Below, one piece after another: positions 46,461 to 60,363 of a stretch of 64,000 nucleotides of DNA. The notes below the pieces were generated by a model, which was given only the letters and a program-made list of their open reading frames with translations, was not told the origin of the DNA and ran no database searches. A program made the translations under genes and the position numbers. The DNA lies in NCBI GenBank assembly GCA_015227615.1, contig JAALGZ010000001.1, forward strand, positions 868,001 to 932,000. Direction: 5' to 3'. The DNA comes from Labyrinthula sp. Ha. Taxonomy: Eukaryota; Sar; Bigyra; Labyrinthulida; Labyrinthulaceae. Each line of letters opens with the position of its first letter. Positions within the stretch are counted from its first letter, which is position 1.

Positions 46461-49400
46461 TTTTTTGCCGCTTCACTGACTCTTTTGGGCAATTTTCTTC
46501 TTTGGGTTATATGGCCAAATTCTAACACCAGATATTTCATAATATACGGTAAATATAAATTGGTAAGAAGGGTCTCAAAATAAACCATAAAGGATTAGTA
46601 TTTATATAATAGTATCTCGATGGAAATACTATGATATGGTACCCCTGAGTTCCCATTTTCAACTGTATCAGTACTCTAATGTGTAGGGAAGTCACATAAA
46701 ACCAGATTAATTACTTAAAGGTTAAGTTCTCTTTAAAAAACTAAAGAAAAGACATGATGCTATCACGTTTTGAAGCAGGAAACTTTTCTGTGAAAAAACT
46801 CACTCTGTGCCTTTAAGCCGTGCTTACTGACCCGAAACAAAACATCTTGACCCTTAAAATCTTTATTGAGCTATAGTAATTAGACGTTGACATGTCTAGA
46901 TGACATTCTACACAAAAGAAACTAATATTTGCTTGTACTGTGCTGACGCACAGCATCATCTCATAAATCTGCTTCAGAAGTACCCTGCAAAACCCATGGG
47001 ACTTGGATGAAAACTAAATTAACATTAAGCCATGGTTCGAGGAAAATATCTTTCTTGCTTTTTTCCAAAGTGTAGGTGAAGTCCAAGTCTAACTTAGGTA
47101 CCTATAGTATCCTCACAGGTGACGTCACTAGAAAAGAGCCTGATATTATCAAAATGATTATTAACCTCGCCTAGCAAATTCTAGTAAGGATACCTCTAAT
47201 TTATTATTATTTCATCTCTTCTTTTGGCCGAAAATTTTGGGGCTCCATTTCACACAAGGGAACAATTTGAGCATACGAGTTGTAGACTTAATTTGCTCAA
47301 ATTGTTTTATCCTTTGAAATCTATCAAATAAGTATTACTTCACGGATTTTTAATGGCGCTATTAAGCGTTTTCAAACTTAATAATGCAGCATATAAAGCT
47401 AAAATTCCCTTGTATCAGTGCACCAACTACTAGTTCATATTTTGGTAAATAAACTACAGAGATCTATTGTTCTACTAGTAATCCTAACATCTCAACTGTT
47501 ACTAAGAATTTTCGGAAATGTTATATAAACTAGATTTTGTGTATACCTTTTAAACCTGAAATACACTGTCTGCCTTGTTGTAGTCATTTTTTTGCGTCGT
47601 ATATGCCTCTATCTCTATTTAAGGAATAGAAAATTATGTCGCGTGAAACTACCATTAAATACAAGGGTCAAATTAATTATTTAAAATCAAAAGGATATAA
47701 CACAGAAACATTCTCAAAAAATTATTAAATATGGTATGAGTATTATATCTTTTTTAAAGTTTTCTGCATAATTTTATGGTTGATAACAGGCTAAGACAAC
47801 GACCAGTTTCGTACCTAAGGTTGTTTTCGTTTTCACTTTTCTCCCGACAATAATTGGGAACAGTCCTAGTCTCCAAGTACAACAGTACAAGTTATTCATA
47901 CGATTAAGACTACATGTGGCTTACATGCCTCCGTTGTTCTAGTTGTATTCCCTAATTACACACATTTACTGTAGTCTTTCGTTTTATTCTAGAATTTTCC
48001 TTGTACATCAACTTCACTTTGTTTGCTTGGTTTGTTAGTTCATCTGAAGAGGTTAATTAAGAAATAAATACTGATGGTTAACAATAGTTGTATATATTCC
48101 ATTAAATTGCAAGTGTTCATTAAATTCTAAGCAATTAATACTTTTACCCTGGTAATCGTTGAAGGTGTTCCGCATTGTGTCTCGTATACTCAAAAATGGG
48201 TTGTTTTTTATTAGATTTTGTCGAGATCAACTGTGAAAAGAACAGCTCCATTCTAGGATAATTAGTTAGCGATCTTTAATAGAGTAAGAGGGGCAACACA
48301 TAAAGTATCCTACCTTTCTATTTGATTAGAAACCATATTTTTCGGCTTTTCCACTCGTTGCCGATTTCCACGGACCAAGTTGTTTATGTAATAAGTAAAT
48401 TACACTGGCCTTGAAATGTACAATAGATACCCACAAAACCCTTACCTTATTGACAGAACCCTTAACTAAACTACGGAAACTTGGACTTTATAGTGATTCT
48501 TAAAGTTTTTATGATATACCGTTTAATTTTTTTGAAAATTCACATGAAGCTAAATAAAATTTCTTAAACTCCCATAACCCTTAAGAGGGGATTACATAAA
48601 GCGTAGAAATTTAAAGGGCTCGTACAGATTCTCCTCTTGGATCGGATATCAAAGATAGGGACACTCCTTAATAAAACTCCTATATCCAACAACTTATGTG
48701 TAAATCCTATTATTCTCTATCTTTGTATCGGTTGAGATGCCTCCATGTTGCAGGATTCTAACGAACTTGTTAATTGCTAATTTTCATATAGTTCCCCATC
48801 CCCCAGCTGTCGCCATGTTTCAATGGCACTAATGCTATATATTTTTGAACAGCAATGAAAAGGATAACAAACAGTACAACTTGTTTCTATTTGTGAAAAT
48901 ATGTTTTAAAAGAATATGAAGTGCTATGAAGTGATACATAAAGCAAACCAGTCATCGAGATGAGGTCTAACAAGACAATATATCTATCTCAAGGAATTTT
49001 TAAGCTGAAATTAAGGGCAAACCTAGTACATTGAAAATTTCTGCCTGACGAAGTGATACTTAAATTTTGGTTATGGAGCAAAATTCAACCAAGCTGTGCA
49101 AAAAATTTGAAAGGCTAATTAAACTACTATAGACTGACCAGGTCCGAAAATAATTGGAGAACATAGTGAAGAAGGCAATAATGCGGTGTACCAGACATTG
49201 AACACACGAGTGGTATCAGGATTATTACAAAGTTAAAATTGCTTTAATGGTTTATTAAGCACAGTTACTACTCTTAATCCGTATATTAATATATCCATTA
49301 AATTATAATATCATTAGAGTTTCAACATAATTTCAAAACAAAATGTTGGTTTCTTCCTTCGAACATATCCAAAAAAAAGATATATATATATATATGTATT

Positions 49401-51593
49401 AATATTTTTTTCGAGAAAGAATAAACTTCAAGGAGCCTAAGATGATAAATCAGAAAATAAGTTTTTAAGAAAGGATAATTATCTGCCTGGTTTAGATTTT
49501 GTATCCAAAGTTAATTAACAATGACTACGATTAAAGTTTTCGTCCAAGAAGCCGGGAGTATATGGAATGAAACAAGGATTTAGGTACTCAACGAAAGAAA
49601 TTAGCAGAGGGCATATATGCTGCAGTAGCTTAATGAATTTATTCTACCTGATTTAAACTATTCTCAAATACATATGATTTTTCTTGAAGAGATTAAGTTT
49701 TATATTGAAACTTAAATTCTAAAATATCACATTCATTCGAATGCTTAAAGGCATTCCCCTTCCCCTTATCTTAGTTGAGGGGATGGAAACAGTGTTTTCA
49801 AATACTTATCTTGCGCAAGACATGACAATGATCTTGGTTTAGTGTTTTCATCTATTCAAGAGAAGAACTCACACTCCGAGAATGCATGCATAATGGGGGT
49901 AACATAGGAGAGCTAAATAAACAAGTATAATGTACCCTGACGACAAACAGTTTTTTTACAACGGCTGGGGTTACTTGTAGCTTTGGATGAGTAATTTCAT
50001 CTCGAGTTTATCTCTGTCCACCCTATGAGGACTATGTTCCAAGGAGTTACTACGGCTTGTAATAAGGTAAACCACGTGGTTGATTTGTGAAGTAGCTCCT
50101 AGTAGTTAAGGATTCAATTAATACATTCAGTTTGAGAGAAAAAAAGTCCTTACCAACCCATCAGAATATGCAATGCTTCCAATATACAAATTTTCAACGT
50201 TAGAAAATCACACGTTTCAGCTGCCTCTGCAACAAATAATTCTAGTCAATACTAGCATGGCTGAAGCTATAATCAGACTACTTGATTACAGAAAACTTGT
50301 TTCAATTAAACTGTAGAGCAACAAGCTCATAGGGGACATGGCCACACCAAAGTGCGAATAAATAAACATCTTCCAGGTACAGAGGCGATATCTTAGGCAA
50401 CATGTAACAAAACAGTTAGAGCAAGCCTGATGGGCTTCCTTAGCAGCATGGAATTAATTTTCGTTGGTGCATTAGATCAATATTTTTAGGTCCTATTGTG
50501 AACTTTTTAATCAGTCAGGTTGTTCTGAGAGGCTACGAACATTTCGATGATTTACTTTGACGCCAAATGAAGAAATAAAATAGAGCTTACTGTCTGCATC
50601 CCACATACGGGGTTGGTGTTATTGACTGCGTTGATCCCTTACTACGTGCGCTTTACTAGTAGTGTTGCAATGCATTAATCACGGTGACGAGACCAACCTT
50701 TAATATCCCTAAGGCTAGGAGCAAAGTATCTGGTGGCATTTCCGAAACAGTTGAATGGGTGCTCTACTTGTTAAATCAACCTGGGATAGGAAAGAAAAAC
50801 AGAATGAAGTTTTTTTGCAGAGGAATCCTGTGGGAAAACTTGAAATTTGTCTTACTAATAAGCATCCTAAAGGCCTGACCTTTGGAGCTGCGCCACATCC
50901 GGACGCAATGCATGACTTAGGTATGCAAAGCAACACTCGGAGTACAACTCTCCAAAACTTAAGAATTGAGTATGTAGAATTGTAAATAAAACATACCGCT
51001 GTCTTCGTTTAGATGTCTTGTGCATAGTAGATGCCACCATGCTTGGTGTCTCTCTTAATGGGGTGCCCTAGGTCGAGTAGGGACGAGGTTCGCCATCGAG
51101 TACAGAAAGTGTGACCACCTCAGCTCTTAAATGTACACGACGAAATAACTTGTTTGAAAAGTTGAAAGCCAATTATTACGGCTCAGCTAAATTTACAAAC
51201 AGATAAACTTAAAAAAAATAATTAAGGTGCTCCTAAATATAGCCCACGAACAACAGCATCAGTTATGAACAAATTGTTGACACGCGAAAACTTTACAAAA
51301 CGATATTCCATAAACAGCTAAGTAGTTTACAAAGGAAACAACTAGGACAAATATAACATGACGTTTTCTTCTTCCTTCTAACTTTAACTTCACAAAAGAA
51401 AAATCATAGCTCTGTGGTAAATAAATAACTCAATCTTTAAATTCAGAAGCAAAAGTCAAAACACAACTCGCTAGCAATAAACAGCAATATTATAAAGAAG
51501 AAAAAAAGTCTTGAACATATAAACAATGATGCCTTGATAGGGCACCCTAATTAAAACACAAGTATATAGCAATGCATCTTCCTTCCTGGTAAA
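46461..51593. other. 5.1-kb AT-rich region without recognised genes
   Basis: Near the myosin start TTTTGGGCA lies at 46483-46491. A (TA)n run lies near 49380-49396. A less AT-rich patch at about 50600-51120 holds overlapping short frames, one of 75 codons at 50758-50985 (KEKQNEVFLQRNPVGKLEI). None has a recognised domain and they are treated as unsupported. Confidence 0.5.
46483..46491 (-). promoter_or_regulatory. TGCCCAAAA element upstream of the myosin start
   Basis: Minus-strand TGCCCAAAA ends 22 bp before the ATG, in the context AATTGCCCAAAA shared with the CID gene leader. Confidence 0.3.
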
Positions 51594-54267
<2,674 letters not shown>

Positions 54268-56052
54268 TTGATTTAATAACGGCAGTTGATTTCAAACACC
54301 CAAAGATTTTTTTCTCAACGTTTCGTTTGAGTTTAACCGCTAAGAATGTAACTGGTTCCCGAGATATTGTTTATCGTGTAAAAAAATTAATAAGGATAAT
54401 GACGTTAACATAAGACAAACCAAACCTCGTGATATCTTCATTGGAGAAAATCATAAATTCGATTCAATATCTGTCTCCTAGCGGAAATTTAATTCAATTA
54501 TGGGAACGCTTCGTTTCTTACACCAATATATCATATTCTAGTAATAAATCTATTAACTCTATAAATTATCAATGTTATCTATGAGTTAAGAATTAAAACT
54601 TAGTTGTACGATATAGAATTAAATATGTTATTTATTGGGGAAAAGTTATCAATAATCATAACACTGGATATATATATATATATATATTATATAATTGAAT
54701 ATAAAAGTGGCCGTTAAAAAGTTAATAATATTAAAAACCAATTAAGAAATTATTAGAGTTATTTGTTTTAGAGGTGCTTAAAGACACAGTAGTTACAAAG
54801 ATGAACACAAATATTAGCCAAAGATGTGCCTGTTAGGGCTATTTCGAAAGGTTTTGCTTACACAATGTTGCTCATAACCTTTCAATTTCAGCAATACCCT
54901 ATGATCAAGAATTCTTCGGCTGGATGGTGGACTTCATTTGTGGTTACCAAAGCCTTAGCTCCCAACAAAATTCTAGGCTTTTTATTTGTAACTGTGTGGA
55001 TAATAATGGCTTTATTTCTTTCGCCAGTTGATTCTAAATTCAAAGATAGGACTCTCACTCAAGAAATCAGGAATTCTGCCCCCTTCTTTTGTTCCTGAAA
55101 GATGGGCCTTTCTTCCTCTTTGTAGCTTCAATCCAAGAAAAGACGCCGTTGGAGAATGTAGAGTTCTTTGAAATTTCAACTCCCCGATTTGAATACGTCA
55201 TTCCAATTCTTTTAACAAAGACTGTTCCAAGGCTTCTCCTACACGTAAGGTTTAAATGTATTCACTTTTTCGAATCCCCTACGCTTTGAAAATAACAAAG
55301 TGAAACACCTAAGCCATGCCTTCCATCTTATCTGATATTTAGGATTCAGAGTTCAGTAATCCAACAGAGGGGAGAAACCGTTGGTTTCACTTCAAGATTT
55401 TAAGTACACTATGAGCTTCACCAAAACTTCAACACGGTTCTAAGTTTTGAATGGTAAGTTTCCCTTCAACCACACCTGTTTCAGCTCGCCATAATTCTAT
55501 CAAGATTCCATCATTTTGTTTCGTATCAACGGTTGGAGCTTCAACTCCAGGCTTGATTTACTCTAGAGAATCATTTTCACCACACCATCATCTATAGTCC
55601 AATGTCAGAGGTGATAATATTTGCTCTGAAGAGTAATAACTTCTTCCTGCTTCAAATTTTTAATACAAGTTGGAAAGTTTCCTGGGATAGATTCTGCGTT
55701 ATTTCAAAAATAAACTACATTGTCTTAGTTCTCGTAAGCCCTTAATAACTATTGCCTATATAAGTTACCAAATCCGGCTTAATTAGCTACTCAGACAAGC
55801 TTCAACACGGAAATTTGTTTTCACGATTTAATTTGTGGAGAATTGTTATTTTTTAATTAAGTTCAGTAGACTTAGACCCCTGGTTCGTCAAGTCTACCTA
55901 ATTCTGCTCCATGGTTCTCCGCCGCTTCAAATTATTTCATCGACCAGCTTTTTCTTATTATAATAATAGAATGTTTCTTAAATACCACGAGGATCCTCTC
56001 TATATATTGAAGTTTTTCTTGGTTCAATTGTTGGTAGAAAAGGTTTAATGTA
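54268..56052. other. Intergenic region before the inverted-repeat element
   Basis: A (TA)n run lies at 54668-54688. The stretch 54800-55700 is less AT-rich and shows overlapping frames without recognised domains. On the minus strand 55429-55557 a 42-codon stretch (APTVDTKQNDGILIELWRAE, then TGVVEGKLTIQNLEP) looks protein-like but is bounded by stops, with no clear splice sites. It may be a relic. Confidence 0.45.
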
Positions 56053-56069
56053 AAATTTTCCGAATAAGA

Positions 56070-56096
56070 TTTTTTGACTCCGGAGTCAGATACTCC
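56070..56096 (+). repeat. Left 27-bp core of the terminal inverted repeat
   Basis: A perfect inverse match to 57092-57118. It contains the self-complementary 14-mer TGACTCCGGAGTCA, which could be a protein-binding palindrome. Confidence 0.85.
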
Positions 56097-56258
56097 AAAT
56101 TTTCATTGGCCGAATTTTCAATTGCCCAAAATTTTTTTTCAAAAAAAACAAACCAACAAATTCAAGATAAAAAAAAACAAAACTTTACCATTCGATCACA
56201 ACAGACGCCGGGAGACCCAGTGATGTACCAGATGGTTGCAATTTGAGCATTTAGAAAC

Positions 56259-56429
56259 ATGATTGAACGAAAAAATACCTTTCAACGATATGAAACAGAT
56301 ATTTTAAAAGTAGATCAACCTAACTTTGAAAAAAACGTCAGACGTTCGTTAGGTGCCGATTTGGATAGAATGAGGATATTTTACACGGAAAGAGTTCAAC
56401 AGAATAGAGCAAGATCGAGGGATAAATAA
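56259..56429 (+). CDS. Short charged frame inside the inverted-repeat element
   Basis: 56 residues, highly charged: MIERKNTFQRYETDILKVDQ, then RRSLGADLDRMRIFYTER and a basic end RARSRDK. Similar Lys/Glu-rich sequence continues downstream in broken frames (RREKRLHQEKE and SLDKKVAAELKKKERV), so it may be what remains of a longer coiled-coil-like element protein. No family recognised. Confidence 0.3.
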   Translation: MIERKNTFQRYETDILKVDQPNFEKNVRRSLGADLDRMRIFYTERVQQNRARSRDK

Positions 56430-56517
56430 AAAAAACAAATAGGAAGTTTTTAGCTGGATGACGCTAAATTTCGAAGAGAAAAAAGACTACACCAAGAAAA
56501 AGAATGAAGAAAAATAA

Positions 56518-56593
56518 CGAGTTTGGATAAAAAGGTTGCAGCTGAATTAAAAAAAAAAGAGCGAGTTTGCATAAACAGTTGCACCTAGATTAG
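56518..56593 (+). repeat. Imperfect tandem repeat, period 44 bp
   Basis: Two units each begin CGAGTTTG, continue through ATAAA..GTTGCA.C and end near GATTA or GAATTA, inside the inverted-repeat element. Confidence 0.5.
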
Positions 56594-56604
56594 ATGACGA
56601 ATCC

Positions 56605-56873
56605 ATTTAATTTTTAAATTTTAATTTTAACAAAAATCTAAATCTTCTGAATTTCAGGTTTCAAAATTATTCGTCTTAAGCTTTTAATTATATCACTTCA
56701 TATATTTACTTATTAACTTCTTTACAAATTTTCAAGTTTCTGTATTCAAGCTATGGAAAAAGATTTAAATCCATCCTCATTTTCATCGAGGGCCGAGTCA
56801 TGGGGGCCATTTTTAAGGACGCGGAGAGCATGAAAGGCTCCCCGCTACGCTAGGGTCAGGCAACTTCAGATTT
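56605..56873 (-). repeat. Dispersed repeat, copy 1 (inside the inverted-repeat element)
   Basis: On the minus strand this reads ACCCTAGCGTAGCGGGG, then GAGGATGGATTTAAATC, TTTTTCCATAGCTTGAA and an AT-rich tail with ATAATTTTGAAACCTG. It matches 59620-59895 on the + strand in the same order with moderate divergence. Confidence 0.6.
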
Positions 56874-56972
56874 TATTGTTTCTTAACTATTAATATTTAT
56901 TTTTTATCTTCTACTACACTTAACTTTATTCCCAGCCCCCTCTCTTTTTTGTCTAAGTATTGGAAATTATTG

Positions 56973-57048
56973 TTCTGCGCAGCGATTATTCAGACGAAGT
57001 ATGAAAAAATCGCCATTCTGCGCCTTCTTTATTCAGACGAAGTATGAT
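56973..57048 (+). repeat. Tandem repeat, period 43 bp
   Basis: Two units share TTCTGCGC at the start and TATTCAGACGAAGTATGA at the end, just inside the right terminal repeat. Confidence 0.65.
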
Positions 57049-57091
57049 GAAAAAAAATTTTGGGAAATCGATCTGACCAATGAAATTGCGA

Positions 57092-57118
57092 GGAGTATCT
57101 GACTCCGGAGTCAAAAAA
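57092..57118 (-). repeat. Right 27-bp core of the terminal inverted repeat
   Basis: The exact inverse of 56070-56096. Flanking sequence stays similar outward (AAAATTTT) and inward (TTTCATTGG and CCCAAAATTTTTTTTC). Confidence 0.85.
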
Positions 57119-59619
57119 TCCGAGCCCAAAATTTTCAGACAAAAAAATCTTATCTAGATTGAATTTGCTGATTAACAATAGGTAAGAATGATACAAATTT
57201 GTGTAACTGTAAAAGCGCTTTTATTGATTGTTTGTAGTTAGCTAATAACTTGTCAAGTATGCAATAGATTGTAATGTGCAAATATGAAAATACCAAATAT
57301 GGATTTCTTAATATCATGAGGTGGTGATTTCTTTCTCAAAATCCTCACTTTGTTTGCTTTGGGTTATTTATGGAATTAACCATGAAAAAATTAATTTCTT
57401 GTTTTCAAAACTTTTTCATTATTAAGCTCTTCTTCATAAAAAAGTTTTTCTTGTTGAACTTAGAGTAGTTGCTATGACGTCACTAGGCAACTCTCGCATG
57501 GAGCAGCTTAATATACAATAGCATTTATTGTGGTTATTAAATCTGTGGGTCAAGCTGGTTAAATATTCGATTTGTATCTACAAAGGTATTGTACAAAGCA
57601 AATTTAGGTAATGTTCTATATCACTTTTAAGATGGTGGACATATATCTTTGACGATAAACTATCATAATTCTTAGCTGCTTGTGTCGCTAAACGGAGTTG
57701 TACACATAAAGTATGGAAAGAGTTTGGTCGCCCTTAATAATTCTCGGTGATTGCCTAGTTAATAAATACATTACCCAGATAGAAAAGTAGAAGGCGCTCC
57801 AAAACATATCCGGAGCTAACCCAAACTAAGAGCTATGAATTGCTTTGGGTTGAGTCATATATTTTGTTTAATCATGAAAATCATACACCATCAAGGAGCT
57901 CATAAAAGTAAATATAGTAATATAACATAAGAGTTAGCTACCGTTACCAAATTAATTAGATTAAAGAACCTAAACCCATTTAATACATTAACCTATTAAA
58001 AAGCCAAATGAATTCAACGCATATCGGTAGGAATGAACGCGAAATTCGCATTCTAATCCTCCTCATCTACAAGATTTCATTTGACTAAGTCTATTGCCCT
58101 AGTCCACTAGACATATACTTTGGAATAGAGAGGTAACTAGTTATGGCCCTGTTTTGGATCATTGCATAATGTCTCCCTGAATTATGTTAGTTTAAACGTG
58201 AGTTCAAAATGTTGTTTTACCGAAAGAAGTTAGAGTCGTAATATTGTAACATTTATCAATCAAAACTTTCTCCAATGATTTATTCGAGTACTTGATATCT
58301 CTATTTATGTAGCATCAATACATTGGATATTAGGAAACCCAGGAGGTTGCTCAAAACTAGAAATTTTAGAAATAGGTTAACAGAGTCAACTTTACTTTTA
58401 CCAAATGATAGATACTAACCAAGAAAAATATTTAGTTTTAAGTTATAGTTAAGGCCAAATTACCGTTTAGCAAATGTCAGAAATCTTTTTTGATAAATCC
58501 AGTTGCCCGGATCATTACAGTCACAAACCTTTTTATGGAGATAATCACATTTTACGATTCACTGCCGTGAAATAACCAATATCCCCGGTACTTATGAAAT
58601 TCAAAAGAAGTAAAAATAAATGTTATTTTCCAAGTTTGTTGCTATAAGGAAGTTTCTATATTCATCGTTTTGTCATCATATGTATTCCTTAACTCCATTT
58701 ATAGCGAGTTAGAGCAATTTCTCTGGTAAGATCCTCAAACTTTTATTTAATCTGAATAAAAAGAAATGTGCACATTTTATATATATAATCTAAGAACACG
58801 TTTCAAATTAACTTCAAGCTCGCGGATATGTACTTAATCTCATCATAGGCAAAAGTGCGCCAAAATAAATGAGCATATGTTTTGTACTTATTTCAAGTCC
58901 CGTCTAAGAGTTTCAACTGTCCCTAAGGATACAAGATATATGCTATCGCTTTCTATTCAACTTACCAACGAAAAAAAACTTATAAATTTTACCTTATTAT
59001 TAATCAATATTCAAATAGAGAATTTTTCATGATATAGCTGCTTGTTGAGCTAAGAACTTTCTAGTTTCAATTTATCTAGCATATGGGTATGAACTGATTT
59101 AAAAAACAAAGACAATCTAAAAAAATCAGTCAAAAAGTTAAACTACCCCTAGTAACTAATATGAAATAAAATAATGTTTAATCTCATACGTATCTATATA
59201 TTGGTGATTTAAATAGAAAACCTACCAGCTTGGGAAACTAAGTCATGAACCCCTTCAGAAAAATACTTTGGTAGATAAATGGAAAGGTATATTTAACTTC
59301 AGAGGCTTTTAATCAAGGATTATATTCTTAGTAAAACATTGAGACCAATAATTCTTATGCTATATTGAAAGCAATGTTCTAGCCGCTCTATAGTCTACAC
59401 TAGGAGATGCATTTCTTGTAGTCCACAATATGGTACTCCACCTTTTTAATTGGTTGAATGGCGAATTGGGCCACATGGCCAAAACTCATACTTCAAAGAA
59501 ATTAAAAATATGAACAGAATAGTGATTTCCCATAGACGAAATATAGAGGGGTCGGAATAAAGTGAAGAGCACTAGAAGGTACCAAGTAAGTAGTAAAAGC
59601 TGAAAATTATTTAAATGTA

Positions 59620-59895
59620 AAGCTGTCTTACCCTAGCGTAGCGGGGGAGGGTCATCCTCCCTGTATCTTTAAGAATGGTCTCAACAATTCGGCTCTCCCT
59701 CCCAACTCACTCCTAGAAGATGAGGATAGATTTAAGTTCTTTTCCATATCTTGAACACTGATACGTTCATATATGTGTATAACTTAATGAATACATATTT
59801 GAATTAATGTAATTAGAGTTTTTAGATCATTAATTTTGAACACTGTAATTGAGAAGACGTAAACTTGTGTTGAAATTAAAGCTTAACACTTAATT
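59620..59895 (+). repeat. Dispersed repeat, copy 2 (partial, without terminal inverted repeats)
   Basis: Starts ACCCTAGCGTAGCGGGGG and includes GAGGATAGATTTAAGTTC, TTTTCCATATCTTGAACAC and ATTTTGAACACTG, parallel to the minus strand of 56605-56873. The 27-bp palindromic repeat is not seen beside it, so this copy is truncated or marks a separate repeat that inserted into the other element. Confidence 0.6.
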
Positions 59896-60331
59896 ATTGT
59901 TGACAGCACTGCCACAATAAGGTTAAGAAAAGTTAATCATTCCTTTTTGAATACAACCATATCCCCGAACTCCTGCTCCAAAATATCCATCTTTCTTTTT
60001 GTGAATACACCCAAAACATCGAACCATTGTTTCAAAACTATCGTCTATCTCTTTTGAGTGAACCTGAATCCCCAAACCCCTGTTCCGAAATACTCATCTT
60101 TCTTTGTATATGAATACATCTCTATTCCAAACTATTCTTGTTGTTTCCAAATAAACCAAACTTTTGAGATTTCTCGATACATTATGATATTTACGGGTTT
60201 TTTATCTTTTATTTTGGGAAACTTAGCTATCCAATCAGAATAGTTTAATGTGATACTTCGGTATACAAAAACCATATTCCCTACACTGGAGACTGAGTTG
60301 GTTGCCTTGATTCGTAGATAAATGAAAATTT

Positions 60332-60340
60332 ACCCAAAAT
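60332..60340 (+). promoter_or_regulatory. ACCCAAAAT word upstream of the galactosyltransferase start
   Basis: Ends 23 bp before the ATG and is close to the TGCCCAAAA word found before the myosin and CID genes. Confidence 0.2.
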
Positions 60341-60363
60341 ATTGCTCAAAGTGAAACTAATTG

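Larger units (their letters stand above)
56053..57138. mobile_element. Inverted-repeat mobile element, about 1.1 kb, family unknown
   Basis: Both ends carry about 90 bp of inverted repeat. It runs from an AAAATTTT edge, through a perfect 27-bp core at 56070-56096 and 57092-57118 that contains the palindrome TGACTCCGGAGTCA, to a CCCAAAATTTTTTTTC inner edge. The interior holds a 56-residue frame, two short tandem repeats of about 43-44 bp, and a segment found again in opposite orientation at 59.6 kb. No transposase or target duplication was recognised. It is probably a non-autonomous DNA element or foldback element. Confidence 0.6.
57139..60363. other. Intergenic region with a second copy of the dispersed repeat
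   Basis: AT-rich with no gene recognised. It contains the 59620-59895 repeat copy and, before the galactosyltransferase start, repeated phrases of the type CCAAA(A/C)C...CTTT near 59940-60140 that look like a short imperfect tandem array (TGAATACA units). Confidence 0.45.

Noticed and set aside
50684-50985. Overlapping frames on both strands in a GC-richer patch
   Set aside because: Chance frames of this length are expected many times in the window; an in-frame stop directly precedes the best ATG and no family was recognised.
54826-55289. Two overlapping frames of 90 and 66 codons
   Set aside because: The first lacks an ATG start, the frames disagree, and no domain or splice sites connect them.
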